Part shown: positions 19,262 through 27,431 of the stretch, in pieces
Position numbering within the stretch: position 1 is the stretch's first letter
Layout of the letters: every line of letters starts with the position of its first letter
Assembly (NCBI GenBank): GCA_965216915.1
Contig: CBDCGS010000003.1
Location: 124,001 to 188,000, forward strand
DNA: 64,000 nucleotides
Direction of reading: 5' to 3'
Source: CBDCGS01 sp965216915
GTDB lineage: Bacteria > Pseudomonadota > Alphaproteobacteria > UBA828
Translations under genes and position numbers: made by a program
The notes under the pieces: generated by a model
What the model was told of the DNA's origin: nothing
Databases searched by the model: none
The model's input: only the letters and a program-made list of their open reading frames with translations

Positions 19262-20902
19262 CTATCCGCCGTAGCCGATCGCGTCCTGATAGGCCTTGAG
19301 CTGTTCGTCGCGGCCTAAACGGTCCGTGATCTCCTCCCAGCTCGCCGCGGTGTCCGACAGAGCCTCCGCCGCCGTCTTCTGGCCGCTCATCGCCGCGGAA
19401 AGGTTCTTGTCCATGATGTCCCAATATTCGGGCGCACCGCGGATCCGGAGATAGGTGAGGATCGTCGGAGCCGTGAAGGTCTCGTAGTAGGCCTGGGTGT
19501 ATTCGCCGACGTCGTCCGCGTGCCACCCGGCGGAGACATAATCCTCGACCTTCGCCTCGCCGACCGGCTCGAGAAACTGGTAGTAGTAACCCGGATCGAC
19601 GCCAGTCCAGCCATGTTGGGCGTTCCAGATCGAAACCGGCTTGATCGCCATCAGCGACAGGAACGAGTAGGCGGCATCCGGGTTCTCGGAAAACGCCGAC
19701 ACCACGCCGTGCCACGAGCCGCCGGTGGTGTTGCCGACGGGTTGGGGGTTATCGGTCTCGACCCACGCGCCGTTTTCATGGTCCCAGTATTTGTCGGAGC
19801 TCGGGAGGATCGCCGACGCGCAGATGCCCTTGATCTTTGAGCGCGATTCATCCTGGCACAACGAGCCGACATCGCCCCAGCTGAAGACGAAGACCGACTT
19901 GCCGCGGAGAAAATAATCCCACGCCTCACCGAGGCTCCAGCCGACCTGGGCGGCAGGCCCGGTCTTGTGAAGCTCCTGCAGGAACTCGAGCGCCGCGACA
20001 TGGCCGGGACTGTCGATCAAAGGCTTCATGTCGGTCGGGTCGAACCAATAGACGTTGTGATAGCGATCCACCGTTTCGCCGGGCGTCATCGCGAAGGACG
20101 CCGAGAGCGACTGGAAGTGATAGTGGCCCTGCTCGCCGACCTTGAGGTGGAGCACCATGCCGTGATCGGGCTCGTCGTCATTGGCGTCCCAATTCTTGCC
20201 GGCGAAGAACTGCGAGATGTCGAGCAGCTGCTGCCAGGTCTTCGGCGGGACCGGCATGTCGTAGCCCTTCTCCGCCTTGAACGCAGCCTGCCACTCCGGG
20301 TTGTTGAGAACGTCGCGCCGGTAGTAGAGCACCTGTCCGTCGGCGTCGTTGAGCACGCCATAGCCGGTGCCTTTCCAGGTGTGCAGGTTCTTGAGCGAGG
20401 CCGGCATGGCATCGTAGGTCCACTGCGGGTACTCGTCGCTCGCCATGTACTCGTCGATCGGCAGCATGTAGTCGCCGGCGACCAGGTCACCATAGAAGAA
20501 GGCGCCGACGATGATCGCGTCGTAGAGGCCCGTGCCCTGGCGCAGGTCGAGCATCATCTTCGCGTAGAGATCGGTGATCGGGGTGAGCGCGATCTCGAGC
20601 GTGCCGCCCGATAGCTCCTCCCAGATGGGGCGGAAACTGTGGATCGGCCCCGAGATGCCGCCTTTCGGCCCGGAATCGAGTGTGAGCACCGTGATCGTCG
20701 CGCCTTCGAAAGGCTTTTCTCCCGGCCCGAATAGGGCGCCGAGTTCGTCGCGCGTCGTGCTGATCGTGGTGCCGTCTTCCATGACGAGGTCGACAGAGCC
20801 GTCGTCATTCCACTTCACATGATCACCGTCGGCCGCGCTCGCGGTCGTCGTGATCAGCGCGGCGAGCGCCATGCCGGCCAAGCCGGCTCCAAGAGTCTTC
20901 AT
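19262..20902 (-). CDS. ABC importer substrate-binding protein, family 1 (carbohydrate type)
   Basis: Periplasmic binding protein that delivers the solute to the permeases downstream. A signal peptide is evident (residues 1-23, ending TASA before ADGD). At 546 residues it is longer than the common 400-450 of family 1. Features such as the Trp-rich middle and a Gly/Ser hinge fit the family; the ligand (sugar, polyol or glycoside) cannot be read. First gene of the operon SBP-permease-permease-ATPase, with GGGAGGG before the ATG and a likely operator upstream at 20967-20979. Confidence 0.9.
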   Translation of the reverse strand: MKTLGAGLAGMALAALITTTASAADGDHVKWNDDGSVDLVMEDGTTISTTRDELGALFGPGEKPFEGATITVLTLDSGPKGGISGPIHSFRPIWEELSGGTLEIALTPITDLYAKMMLDLRQGTGLYDAIIVGAFFYGDLVAGDYMLPIDEYMASDEYPQWTYDAMPASLKNLHTWKGTGYGVLNDADGQVLYYRRDVLNNPEWQAAFKAEKGYDMPVPPKTWQQLLDISQFFAGKNWDANDDEPDHGMVLHLKVGEQGHYHFQSLSASFAMTPGETVDRYHNVYWFDPTDMKPLIDSPGHVAALEFLQELHKTGPAAQVGWSLGEAWDYFLRGKSVFVFSWGDVGSLCQDESRSKIKGICASAILPSSDKYWDHENGAWVETDNPQPVGNTTGGSWHGVVSAFSENPDAAYSFLSLMAIKPVSIWNAQHGWTGVDPGYYYQFLEPVGEAKVEDYVSAGWHADDVGEYTQAYYETFTAPTILTYLRIRGAPEYWDIMDKNLSAAMSGQKTAAEALSDTAASWEEITDRLGRDEQLKAYQDAIGYGG

Positions 20903-20941
20903 TGGTCCCTCCCTTTGGCGGGCCGCGCGGCAGGCGCGGCG

Positions 20942-20979
20942 TCCGTAACTTTTTTCACGGATGGTGCGATTTCAAATCG
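20942..20979 (-). promoter_or_regulatory. Candidate operator/promoter region of the ABC importer operon
   Basis: Upstream of the binding-protein gene is a perfect odd palindrome CGATTT-C-AAATCG (20967-20979), next to a second inverted repeat with TCCGT/ACGGA arms (20942-20961). The segment is A/T-rich against a GC-rich background. Repressors of the LacI or GntR type commonly use such sites in front of sugar importers. No regulator gene is adjacent. Confidence 0.4.
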
Positions 20980-21199
20980 TTCTATCCATCAGCTTATATA
21001 TCTAGAGGCCGTGCTCGCAACGCCAAAGCGCCTGGCAGACGGTGTTGCCCGCCATGGCTCGCGTGGGCCGGAGGGTTCGTCAGGAGGCGAAAACGGGAGG
21101 CGATCGCGACGATCGATCGATCTCGATCACGAAAGGTCGCCCGAACCGCGCCGGTGGGATCGGACGGGCACCGGCGATTGGTGGAGGAGGCGCGCCGCT

Positions 21200-21433
21200 C
21201 TAACCGCGCCGATCGATCGGCGGCGTTGTGTCGAGGCCCGCCCGCTCCGCGCTCTCGCGGCAGACGTAGCGATAGTCGAGTTCGCCGAAAGGTGCGTCGT
21301 GCTTGCCGTAGACCATGCCGGCGATCACCGCGGCCTGCCCCTCGCAGCGCTGGAGGGTTGGATAGGAGAGGGGCACCGCGACATACTCGCACAGCCTCGT
21401 CCCGATGCAGGCGATCACGAGCAGTTCGAACAT
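21200..21433 (-). CDS. Small cysteine-containing hypothetical protein
   Basis: A 77-residue frame with a hydrophobic N-terminus (MFELLVIACIG) that could act as a signal or membrane anchor, followed by spaced Cys residues (C9, C15, C30 and one near residue 58). GGGGGG lies just before the ATG. The C-x-E and Q-C pattern recalls short secreted Cys proteins of alphaproteobacteria, but I cannot name a family. It stands alone, divergent from the NTF2-like gene at 21691. Function unknown. Confidence 0.5.
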   Translation of the reverse strand: MFELLVIACIGTRLCEYVAVPLSYPTLQRCEGQAAVIAGMVYGKHDAPFGELDYRYVCRESAERAGLDTTPPIDRRG

Positions 21434-21690
21434 AGGCCCCCCAACCCTGGTTCCGTCCCGCCGGCACGGCGCGTCGAAACGTCATTGGGTGTCATGGAAC
21501 CTTAACAAAACCCAAACCCCGGTCCAGCGCGGCTCCGCGAAGGCAGATGGCGGCGGCGGGGGCGCCGGCGATCCCGCGGTCACATTTTCGCGACCTGTCG
21601 ATTTCTCGGCTGCTCAAACGTCGATTTATCGAAGCCCGCTGCGCGGCGCGCACGGGATCGAAACGAGATCGACAATGGAGGAGAGGTTCG

Positions 21691-22161
21691 ATGAAACGAA
21701 TGATTGCCGCGATGGCCTTGGCGTTTCTGGTGCTGCCAACCCTTGCGGAGGCGAGCGACGATGCGGCGGCCCGCGCGGCCGCGATGGAAGCCAAGAGCCG
21801 CGCGTTCTTCTCGCACATGAACGCCGGCGACATGGAGGCCTTCATCGCCACGCTCGCACCGGATGTGCAGACCTTCGAGCCGGTCGGCACGCCGCCGAAT
21901 GTCGGGCATGATGGGGTGCGCGCTTGGCTCGCCCGCACGGCGGAGATGGGCTTCAAGTCCATGGTGGTGGAGGTGCACGACCTCCATGTCGCCGGCGACA
22001 GCGCCGCCATCGACTGGACGGTCCGGTTCACCACGGCTGACGATCGAACGATCGTGCTCCACGGCATCGACGTGCACGTTTACAACGACGCGCTGCAAAT
22101 CAAGGAGGTGCGCGGCTATTTCGACCCGACCCCTCTCATGGCCGTCATGCCGGAGAGTTGA
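21691..22161 (+). CDS. Secreted SnoaL/NTF2-like domain protein
   Basis: A predicted periplasmic protein of 156 residues. The signal peptide covers residues 1-22 (MKRMIAAMALAFLVLPTLAEA). The rest is one NTF2-like cone-shaped domain: an N-terminal helix (AFFSHMNAGDMEAFIATLAPD) and beta strands including IDWTVRF and the closing EVRGYFDP. This fold binds small molecules or catalyses isomerase-type reactions; the actual role is unknown. GGAGGAG lies 8 bases before the ATG at 21691; the in-frame upstream region has no such site. It is followed by a dispersed repeat. Confidence 0.75.
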   Translation: MKRMIAAMALAFLVLPTLAEASDDAAARAAAMEAKSRAFFSHMNAGDMEAFIATLAPDVQTFEPVGTPPNVGHDGVRAWLARTAEMGFKSMVVEVHDLHVAGDSAAIDWTVRFTTADDRTIVLHGIDVHVYNDALQIKEVRGYFDPTPLMAVMPES

Positions 22162-22189
22162 GCCGACCGTGGCGGGTCGAGCGTACCGA

Positions 22190-22295
22190 GAGAGCATTTC
22201 ACATTCACGCATGCTCACGCGACATGCTCTCTCTCATTGGAATTGACGCAAATGCGTCGTCGCAGGTGATCCCGCCTGCTCAGGATTTGCTCTAG
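22190..22295 (+). repeat. Dispersed two-hairpin repeat, copy 2
   Basis: Full-length copy of the ~105-base element. First hairpin GAGAGCAT/ATGCTCTC (22190-22233 region). Second part with outer GCAAAT/ATTTGC and inner GCAGGTG/CGCCTGC-type pairing. It ends TTTGCTCTAG. Its CTA is the TAG stop of the 32-residue peptide gene on the reverse strand. It lies between two convergent genes. Confidence 0.88.
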
Positions 22296-22390
22296 AACGC
22301 CAGAAACAGCTGTGCGACGAATGCCAGCTTGGTCGTGACCGGCACGTAGAGCGACGTCATGAGAAAGAACCCGAGGGACGTGATGATCAT
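22292..22390 (-). CDS. 32-residue membrane peptide coupled to the transaminase gene
   Basis: The frame starts at an ATG that overlaps the transaminase stop as ATGA, with GAGG about 10 bases upstream inside the transaminase gene. The peptide (MIITSLGFFLMTSLYVPVTT and a further 12 residues) is almost entirely hydrophobic and fits one transmembrane helix. Its stop codon is supplied by repeat copy 2. It resembles no family I know; it may be real, or the tail of a gene cut short by the repeat. Confidence 0.4.
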   Translation of the reverse strand: MIITSLGFFLMTSLYVPVTTKLAFVAQLFLAF

Positions 22391-23589
22391 GGCGCGGGGG
22401 CCTCGTCGGTGCCCGCGTCGATCACGCTGATCACGGCGTCGACTGCCGCGCCCACATCGGCGGCGATGCCATGGTGGCGGAGCGCACCGCCGAGTGCGGC
22501 GATCGCGGCGACGGCATAGATCGGCTCCGCGGTCGGGCCCATGTGGCCAATGCGGAGCACCGGGTCTTGGGTTTGCTGGCGCCCGGAGGAGAACATCACG
22601 CCATAGCGCGCGCGGGCGATGCCGATGAGGTCCTGGCTGGTGAGGCCGTCGGGCACGCGGATGGCGGTCGTGGTGGGGGCCGCGATCGCCTCCCGAATTG
22701 GCCAGAGCGAAAGCCCGAGCGCTTTGACGCCCGCGCGGCACGCGCGCGCGGTGCGGGCGTGTCGGCGCCACACCGCCTCGGGCCCCTCCGCGAGGTAGAG
22801 ATCGAGCGCCGCGTCGACGCCATGCACTTCGGCGATCGACGGCGTGAAAGGGAAGCTCGCGTCCTTGCGCCAGGCATCGCGCCAATCGAGCAGACCAAGC
22901 ACCGAGGCGCGCGGTGAGCTGGGGTTCGCTTCCATGTGATCCCACGCCGGGGCGCTGATATCGGCGAGCGTCAGATTGGCGGGGCCGCCGAGGCATTTGC
23001 CGAGCCCGGTGAGGAAGATGCCGGCGTGGCAATCGTCCGGATGGATATCCATGCCGGCGAAGGAGGAGACCGCGTCGACGATGAGGAGCGCGCCGTGCGC
23101 GCGCACCACCTCGCCGATCTCGCGGATCGGGTTGATGGTGCCCGAGGGCGTGTCATGGTGGACGGCCGAGACGATGCGCACCGCGGGATGCGCGGCCAGC
23201 GCGTCGGCGACCTGTTCCGGCACGATGGCGTCGTCATAGCCCACCTCGACCTCGATCACCTCCTTGGCGTAGCGCGCCGCCCATGAGCCGAAGCCCTTGC
23301 CGTAGACGCCGGAGACGAGGTTGAGCACCACGTCGTCGGAGCCGATCAACGATGCTGCCGCCGCCTCGATCGCGACCGCAGGCTCATAGTGCAGCAGCAA
23401 TGTCGGCCGGTCGCTGCGCAGCGCGCGGGCGGCCTTCAGCGAAACCTGCTCGTAGAGCGTTTGGAAATAGGGGTCGTAGTTGTAGGGGATGGGCGTCGCC
23501 ATGGCCTTGAGCACCGCGGGGTAGGCGGTGACCGGACCCGGGGTCAGCGTGATCGCGGCTTCCTTGTCGAAGAGGTTCGCCATGAGCAT
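22387..23589 (-). CDS. Class V aminotransferase, pyridoxamine--pyruvate transaminase-like
   Basis: PLP-fold enzyme of about 400 residues. Long stretches agree with what I recall of Mesorhizobium loti pyridoxamine-pyruvate transaminase, which converts pyridoxamine and pyruvate to pyridoxal and alanine in vitamin B6 breakdown. These include ITLTPGPVTAYP, DDVVLNLVSGVYGKGFG, HHDTPSGTINPI, the Lys198 context TGLGKCLGGP, and FSSGR with Arg residues near the C-terminus (RIGHMGP). Two adjacent ATGs (23589, 23583) are possible; neither has a strong ribosome site. It sits 27 bases after the AA_synth gene. The alternative is a general alanine-glyoxylate type enzyme. Other B6-degradation genes are not in the window. 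Confidence 0.75.
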   Translation of the reverse strand: MLMANLFDKEAAITLTPGPVTAYPAVLKAMATPIPYNYDPYFQTLYEQVSLKAARALRSDRPTLLLHYEPAVAIEAAAASLIGSDDVVLNLVSGVYGKGFGSWAARYAKEVIEVEVGYDDAIVPEQVADALAAHPAVRIVSAVHHDTPSGTINPIREIGEVVRAHGALLIVDAVSSFAGMDIHPDDCHAGIFLTGLGKCLGGPANLTLADISAPAWDHMEANPSSPRASVLGLLDWRDAWRKDASFPFTPSIAEVHGVDAALDLYLAEGPEAVWRRHARTARACRAGVKALGLSLWPIREAIAAPTTTAIRVPDGLTSQDLIGIARARYGVMFSSGRQQTQDPVLRIGHMGPTAEPIYAVAAIAALGGALRHHGIAADVGAAVDAVISVIDAGTDEAPAP

Positions 23590-23616
23590 GTCCGAGTTCG
23601 CGTGTCCCAGCTCGGC

Positions 23617-24165
23617 TCAGGTGACGGCGCGGCCCTTGCCGATGCGCGGATGCGGGCGGCCGCCATCGGCGACCACCATGACGATCACGATCTCATCCGG
23701 CCGCGGCGCATCGGCGACCTGCACCGTCATCATATCCATGTGGTCGAACGACCAGCTGTTGTCCTTGTTGGTGAGCGGCACGTCGATCAGCGTGCCGGCG
23801 GGCGCGACCTTGGTGGCATGCGGGATGATGGCCTCGCCGCCGCCGACCGCTGCGCGCATCGGCTTGCCGAGGGTCGGGTGGAGCGCGGCGGCGGCATGCT
23901 CGAGCTCGCCATTGACGCCGACGATCGCCGCCTTGCCGTAGCTTTCGGGCGCGCGATCGAGCAGTGCGACGGCCTGTGGCATCAAGGCATCGCCCACCGC
24001 GATCGCGACATCGAAGAGCGGCGTGAGATCGGGCTCGAAGCGGCCCGCGAAGGGGTTTTCGACCACCGCGATCGCTGCGACGCGAGAGCAGCCGCGCGCG
24101 GCCGCTCGACCGGCCTCGCCGTGGACCGTCTCCTTGATGAGCAGGGTCTTTCGGGGGCTCGTCAC
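23617..24165 (-). CDS. AA_synth (DUF1185) family protein
   Basis: A 182-residue protein of the 'amino acid synthesis' family (PF06684), whose biochemical role is not settled. Typical elements are KTLLIKETVHGEAG at the N-terminus, AAIAVVENPFAGRFE, AAIVGVNGELEHAAA and the metal- or substrate-like HATKVAPAG segment. The start appears to be GTG at 24165 with AAGG a little upstream. It is immediately upstream of, and probably cotranscribed with, the transaminase. Confidence 0.8.
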   Translation of the reverse strand: MTSPRKTLLIKETVHGEAGRAAARGCSRVAAIAVVENPFAGRFEPDLTPLFDVAIAVGDALMPQAVALLDRAPESYGKAAIVGVNGELEHAAAALHPTLGKPMRAAVGGGEAIIPHATKVAPAGTLIDVPLTNKDNSWSFDHMDMMTVQVADAPRPDEIVIVMVVADGGRPHPRIGKGRAVT

Positions 24166-24352
24166 GGCAGCCTTGCCTTGTCCTCGCGCAAGCCGACGCT
24201 AGCATGGCGCTCGCGACGGCGCCAATCAATCGCCGTGCGCGCCGTTGCGGCCGCTCCTGCGGCGCCGCGCGGACGGGCAGCGGCAGCGTCCTCGGGTCGT
24301 GCGCGGTGCTGGACGTCGGCACGTCCGTGGGCCGCGCGAGGCACTGCGCGGC

Positions 24353-26512
24353 CTATTCGTAGCGCTCGCCCGCCCACGCGCTGCGCGGGTTGTCGTCGCA
24401 ATAGCCCCAGCGTCCCTCGAAGGCGTTGAGCGCCTCGTTGAACAGGAACTCGACCCGGCCCCAATGGACGCTCCCGTCACGCGTCGCGCTGCACGCGCGC
24501 GCCGCCGAATCCTCCACCCAAATGCCGGTGAGCCGGGTGCCGTCGAAGGTGCCGATGACGCGGCCGCCGCTCGTCGCATAGGGCGCGCGCACGACCCCTT
24601 CGACGGTCGTCGAGAAGCGCATGGCGCCATAGGTCGTTTGCCACACGCCGCCGAGCGCCGCAAAGCGTCCTGACGCCGCATTGCCCTCGGCCACCTTGCG
24701 GCCGACCCAGCCGCTGGTCAGCAGACCGTCGCAATAGCCCCACTGGCCCTCGTAGCGGCTGAGGTCGGAATTGAAGACGAAGCGGGCGGTGCCCCAATGA
24801 GGGGAGCCGTGGCGCTCGACGGCGCAGGGCTTGCTGCCCGAGGGCTCGACCCAGATGCCGGTGATCTCGCGGCCGTCGAACTCGCCGAAGAAGCGACCGT
24901 CGCCGCCCGGATAGCTGAACTCGATGGGGCCCGGCGCGACGTTTGGGAAGGCGATGGTGCCATAGGTGGTATCCCAGAGCCCGGACAAGACCGGGTCGGG
25001 GGGCGCGGTCGGCGTGGTCGTCGGGCTGGGTCGCGCCGCGACGACGGTTTCGGCCTCGGCGGTCGTCTTGGGTTCGGCCTGCCTCACATCAGGCGCCGCT
25101 TCCGCTGCGGCGGCCTCGGTCTGGGTCGTCTGGGCGGTTTGCGCGGTTTGTGCGATTGCTCGTTGCGCGGTGGCGTCCGCCGCGGGTGCGGGGTCCACGG
25201 TCGAGGCCTCCTGCCAGCCGCCGAGCGCATTGCCGCGCAGGAAGCCGGTGCGGCCGTCGTCGAGCGCGACCTGGTACCAATCGGTGTCTGCGACGGCAGC
25301 GATCACCGTGACGGGCGTGCCGGCAGCCGCGCTGAGCACCGCGCCGGCTCCCGGGTCGGGGGCATGCCTCACCGTGACGCGCGCGACCGTGACGAGATCG
25401 ACCGGGCCGACGAGCGCGCGCAGCGCGGGCGGCGTTGCCGGGTCGGGCGGCGTGGCGGGGGTGCCGCCGCCGTCCTGCGTCAGGCGCGCGAGCTTGATGC
25501 GGGCGAGGCGCGCGAAGGTGCCGGTGGGAAATTCCTCGAGGTAGGCCCGAAGCATCTCGGGATCGTTCGAATCCTTGATCTCCTCCCAAAACATCGCCTC
25601 GTGGGTCTGGCGGCCATAGTTGCCGCCGCCGGCATCAGCGGGCGACGATGCCGGCGCCGCCGGGTTGGTGCGCGCGAGCGCGAGGGTCTTGGGCACGAAG
25701 AGGAAATCGCCGTTCTCGTGGCCCGCCTTGCGGATGTCGTTGTAGCTCGGCGTCTGGTCGGCGTTGAGCACGACGTTCTGTTTGATCGCCTGATAGAGGC
25801 GTTGCCCGTCGAGAATCTGGTCATTGTCGCGCAGCGCCTCGATGAATTGGCGGGCGAACACCGAGTGGCCATGGCCGCCGGAATCGGTGACCGGCTCGAG
25901 ACCGCCCGAGGTAAGCGCGGTGCGCGAGCGTTTCTGCGCCATGCGCGCAAGCCACGCCTCGCGCTCGGCGCCGCTCGACAGCCCTGCCTCGATGCCGCGC
26001 GTGAGCGTGCCCGAGTAGCAGGAATCGGCCACCACCATCACATGCTTCGCCGCCATGCCGCGCACGTGGCGCGTGATCGTGCTGTTGGCGACCCAGCGGG
26101 TGTCGTCGTCCTTGTCGGCGTCCACCGGCAGCCAATAGCCGGTGTCGGTGATCTCATCGAGGATGCCGTGGCCGGCATAGTAGATCAGGAGGTTGTCGTT
26201 CGGCGTGAGATCCCGCCGCAGGCGGTTGAGGGCCGAGACGAGCTGGTCGCGCGTGACGTTGAGCATCAGCTCGACCTCGAAGCCATAGTCACGCCGCAAG
26301 AGATCTGCGACCACGCTGGCGTCGTTGACGGGCGTTTCGAGCGGCTCCAGGTGCTGATAGGCGGTGTTGCCGATGACGAGCGCGTAGTAGCGCCCGAAGA
26401 GCTCAGCGTCCTGCTCTTGCGCCGCGGACGCGACGGGGACGATCAGCGCCGCCAACATGACGAGCGCTGCCAGACCTCCGACCAGCGCCGGGTATGCCGA
26501 GTGACGGCGCAT
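24353..26512 (-). CDS. Secreted caspase-like protein with SH3 and duplicated C-terminal domains
   Basis: An exported C14-type peptidase of 719 residues. The signal peptide is about residues 1-30 (ending VASA). The caspase domain (residues 43-280) has His115 in YYAGHG and Cys165 in DSCYSG. The linker FWEEIKDSNDPEMLRAYLEEF is shared with the 13.9-kb paralogue. A bacterial SH3 domain follows (RVTVRHAPDPGAG to GFLRGNALGGW, near residues 385-450), then an Ala/Thr-rich spacer. Two tandem ~95-residue domains end the protein, each starting LxGxWxTTYG and containing ITGIWVE or LTGIWVE and a QWGYCD or RWGYCD motif. The ATG has only a weak ribosome site. Downstream genes are on the same strand after 187 bases. 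Confidence 0.85.
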   Translation of the reverse strand: MRRHSAYPALVGGLAALVMLAALIVPVASAAQEQDAELFGRYYALVIGNTAYQHLEPLETPVNDASVVADLLRRDYGFEVELMLNVTRDQLVSALNRLRRDLTPNDNLLIYYAGHGILDEITDTGYWLPVDADKDDDTRWVANSTITRHVRGMAAKHVMVVADSCYSGTLTRGIEAGLSSGAEREAWLARMAQKRSRTALTSGGLEPVTDSGGHGHSVFARQFIEALRDNDQILDGQRLYQAIKQNVVLNADQTPSYNDIRKAGHENGDFLFVPKTLALARTNPAAPASSPADAGGGNYGRQTHEAMFWEEIKDSNDPEMLRAYLEEFPTGTFARLARIKLARLTQDGGGTPATPPDPATPPALRALVGPVDLVTVARVTVRHAPDPGAGAVLSAAAGTPVTVIAAVADTDWYQVALDDGRTGFLRGNALGGWQEASTVDPAPAADATAQRAIAQTAQTAQTTQTEAAAAEAAPDVRQAEPKTTAEAETVVAARPSPTTTPTAPPDPVLSGLWDTTYGTIAFPNVAPGPIEFSYPGGDGRFFGEFDGREITGIWVEPSGSKPCAVERHGSPHWGTARFVFNSDLSRYEGQWGYCDGLLTSGWVGRKVAEGNAASGRFAALGGVWQTTYGAMRFSTTVEGVVRAPYATSGGRVIGTFDGTRLTGIWVEDSAARACSATRDGSVHWGRVEFLFNEALNAFEGRWGYCDDNPRSAWAGERYE

Positions 26513-26627
26513 GCCTCATCATATCAGAATTCTCGCCGACCGCGCGTGACCGGCGCGCGGGCCGTTGTCGTGGTGCATACCACGGGCCTGCACCGTTGCA
26601 GCGCAGCCCTGGGTCGCACACCGCGCG

Positions 26628-26903
26628 TTACACCGTGTGCAGGTCCGCCTCGCCCTGGCCGGCGCTCGAATCGTCGACCGTGGGCGTCGCTTTGTCGAAC
26701 ACCGGGTCGAAACCCGTGCCGAGCAGCACACCGGCGACGATCGCAAGGCACACCACGGCGGCAAAAAGACCCCAGCGGAGGGACGAGCCGCTGCTTCGTC
26801 CACCGCGCCCTGCGCCGCCGGAGTCGCTCAGCCGCTTTGCCGGGAAGATCGCCCGTGGGGCCGTCGCGGGGCGGTGCGTTTTATACGCCGAATGTTTCTT
26901 CAT
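26628..26903 (-). CDS. Small single-pass membrane protein next to the pilin
   Basis: A 91-residue protein with a basic, Ser/Gly-rich first half, one transmembrane helix (WGLFAAVVCLAIVAGVLLG, about residues 46-64) and a short acidic tail facing the periplasm. The ATG at 26903 has GGAGGG at the right distance; an extension upstream does not. It starts 46 bases after the Flp pilin and is probably cotranscribed with it. No known family recognised. It could be an accessory of the pilin or unrelated. Confidence 0.6.
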   Translation of the reverse strand: MKKHSAYKTHRPATAPRAIFPAKRLSDSGGAGRGGRSSGSSLRWGLFAAVVCLAIVAGVLLGTGFDPVFDKATPTVDDSSAGQGEADLHTV

Positions 26904-26949
26904 TGGTCTTGCCCTCCGCTGACGACATCCTCTGCGCCGCAACGGCAGC

Positions 26950-27156
26950 TCAGCTGCCGGGGAACGCGGCGGTCGCGTCCGTCACTTCTTTTGCAACTTC
27001 GGTGTAGTCTTCGTTGAGCTCGCCGCCGAGTAAGGAAAGACTGCCGATGATGGCGATGCCGACGAGAGCGGCAATGAGGCCATACTCAATGGCGGTCACG
27101 CCGGATTGATCTTTCCGGAAGGCATTGAGCGTCTTGAGAATTCCCGAGCCGATCAT
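26950..27156 (-). CDS. Flp/Fap-type pilin subunit
   Basis: A 68-residue type IVb pilin precursor: short basic leader, then the highly conserved SGVTAIEYGLIAALVGIAII helix, whose Glu (GVTAIEYGL) marks the processing region cut by the prepilin peptidase. The tail is short and acidic. GGAGGGACC precedes the ATG. No tad/cpa assembly genes are in the window, so this is an isolated pilin that must use a system encoded elsewhere. It has a long A/T-rich upstream region. Confidence 0.9.
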   Translation of the reverse strand: MIGSGILKTLNAFRKDQSGVTAIEYGLIAALVGIAIIGSLSLLGGELNEDYTEVAKEVTDATAAFPGS

Positions 27157-27169
27157 TTTCTTGGTCCCT

Positions 27170-27345
27170 CCAACAATGCGCCTTGCGCAGCGCCGTTATC
27201 ACTTTGGCAACCTTACGGAAAGATAAACAGAATATCAACAATAAAAAATAGTTTACGCCAATTTTTCGCAAGATTAACCTTAATATAGCTCTGGTGAAAA
27301 ATTGAGGATTAATTTTAGATCATGTTTCATTCCGCGATTTCGGGG
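27170..27345 (-). promoter_or_regulatory. A/T-rich upstream region of the pilin gene
   Basis: About 175 bases with a sharply lower GC content than anywhere else in the window (runs such as AATAAAAAATAG). It lies directly upstream of the pilin on the reverse strand, where a promoter and binding sites for nucleoid or regulatory proteins are expected. I cannot single out one promoter with confidence. Confidence 0.4.
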
Positions 27346-27392
27346 ATGTAATCGCGCAAACACGCGCGGGCCCTTGGCCGGCGTGCCGCAAT

Positions 27393-27405
27393 CCCCCAAA
27401 GGGGG
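27393..27405 (-). terminator. Short hairpin after the carboxymuconolactone-decarboxylase-like gene
   Basis: CCCCC-AAA-GGGGG, with an outer CCG/CGG, lies about 26 bases beyond the gene's stop. No T-run follows on that strand, so termination is only possible. Confidence 0.25.
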
Positions 27406-27431
27406 CGGTGTCTTGCCTTGCGGGATGGTGG

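Noticed and set aside
24797..27007. 736-codon forward frame opposite the caspase-like gene and pilin
   Set aside because: Antisense to genes with clear domains; its product is low-complexity Arg/Gly/Val with no recognisable fold.
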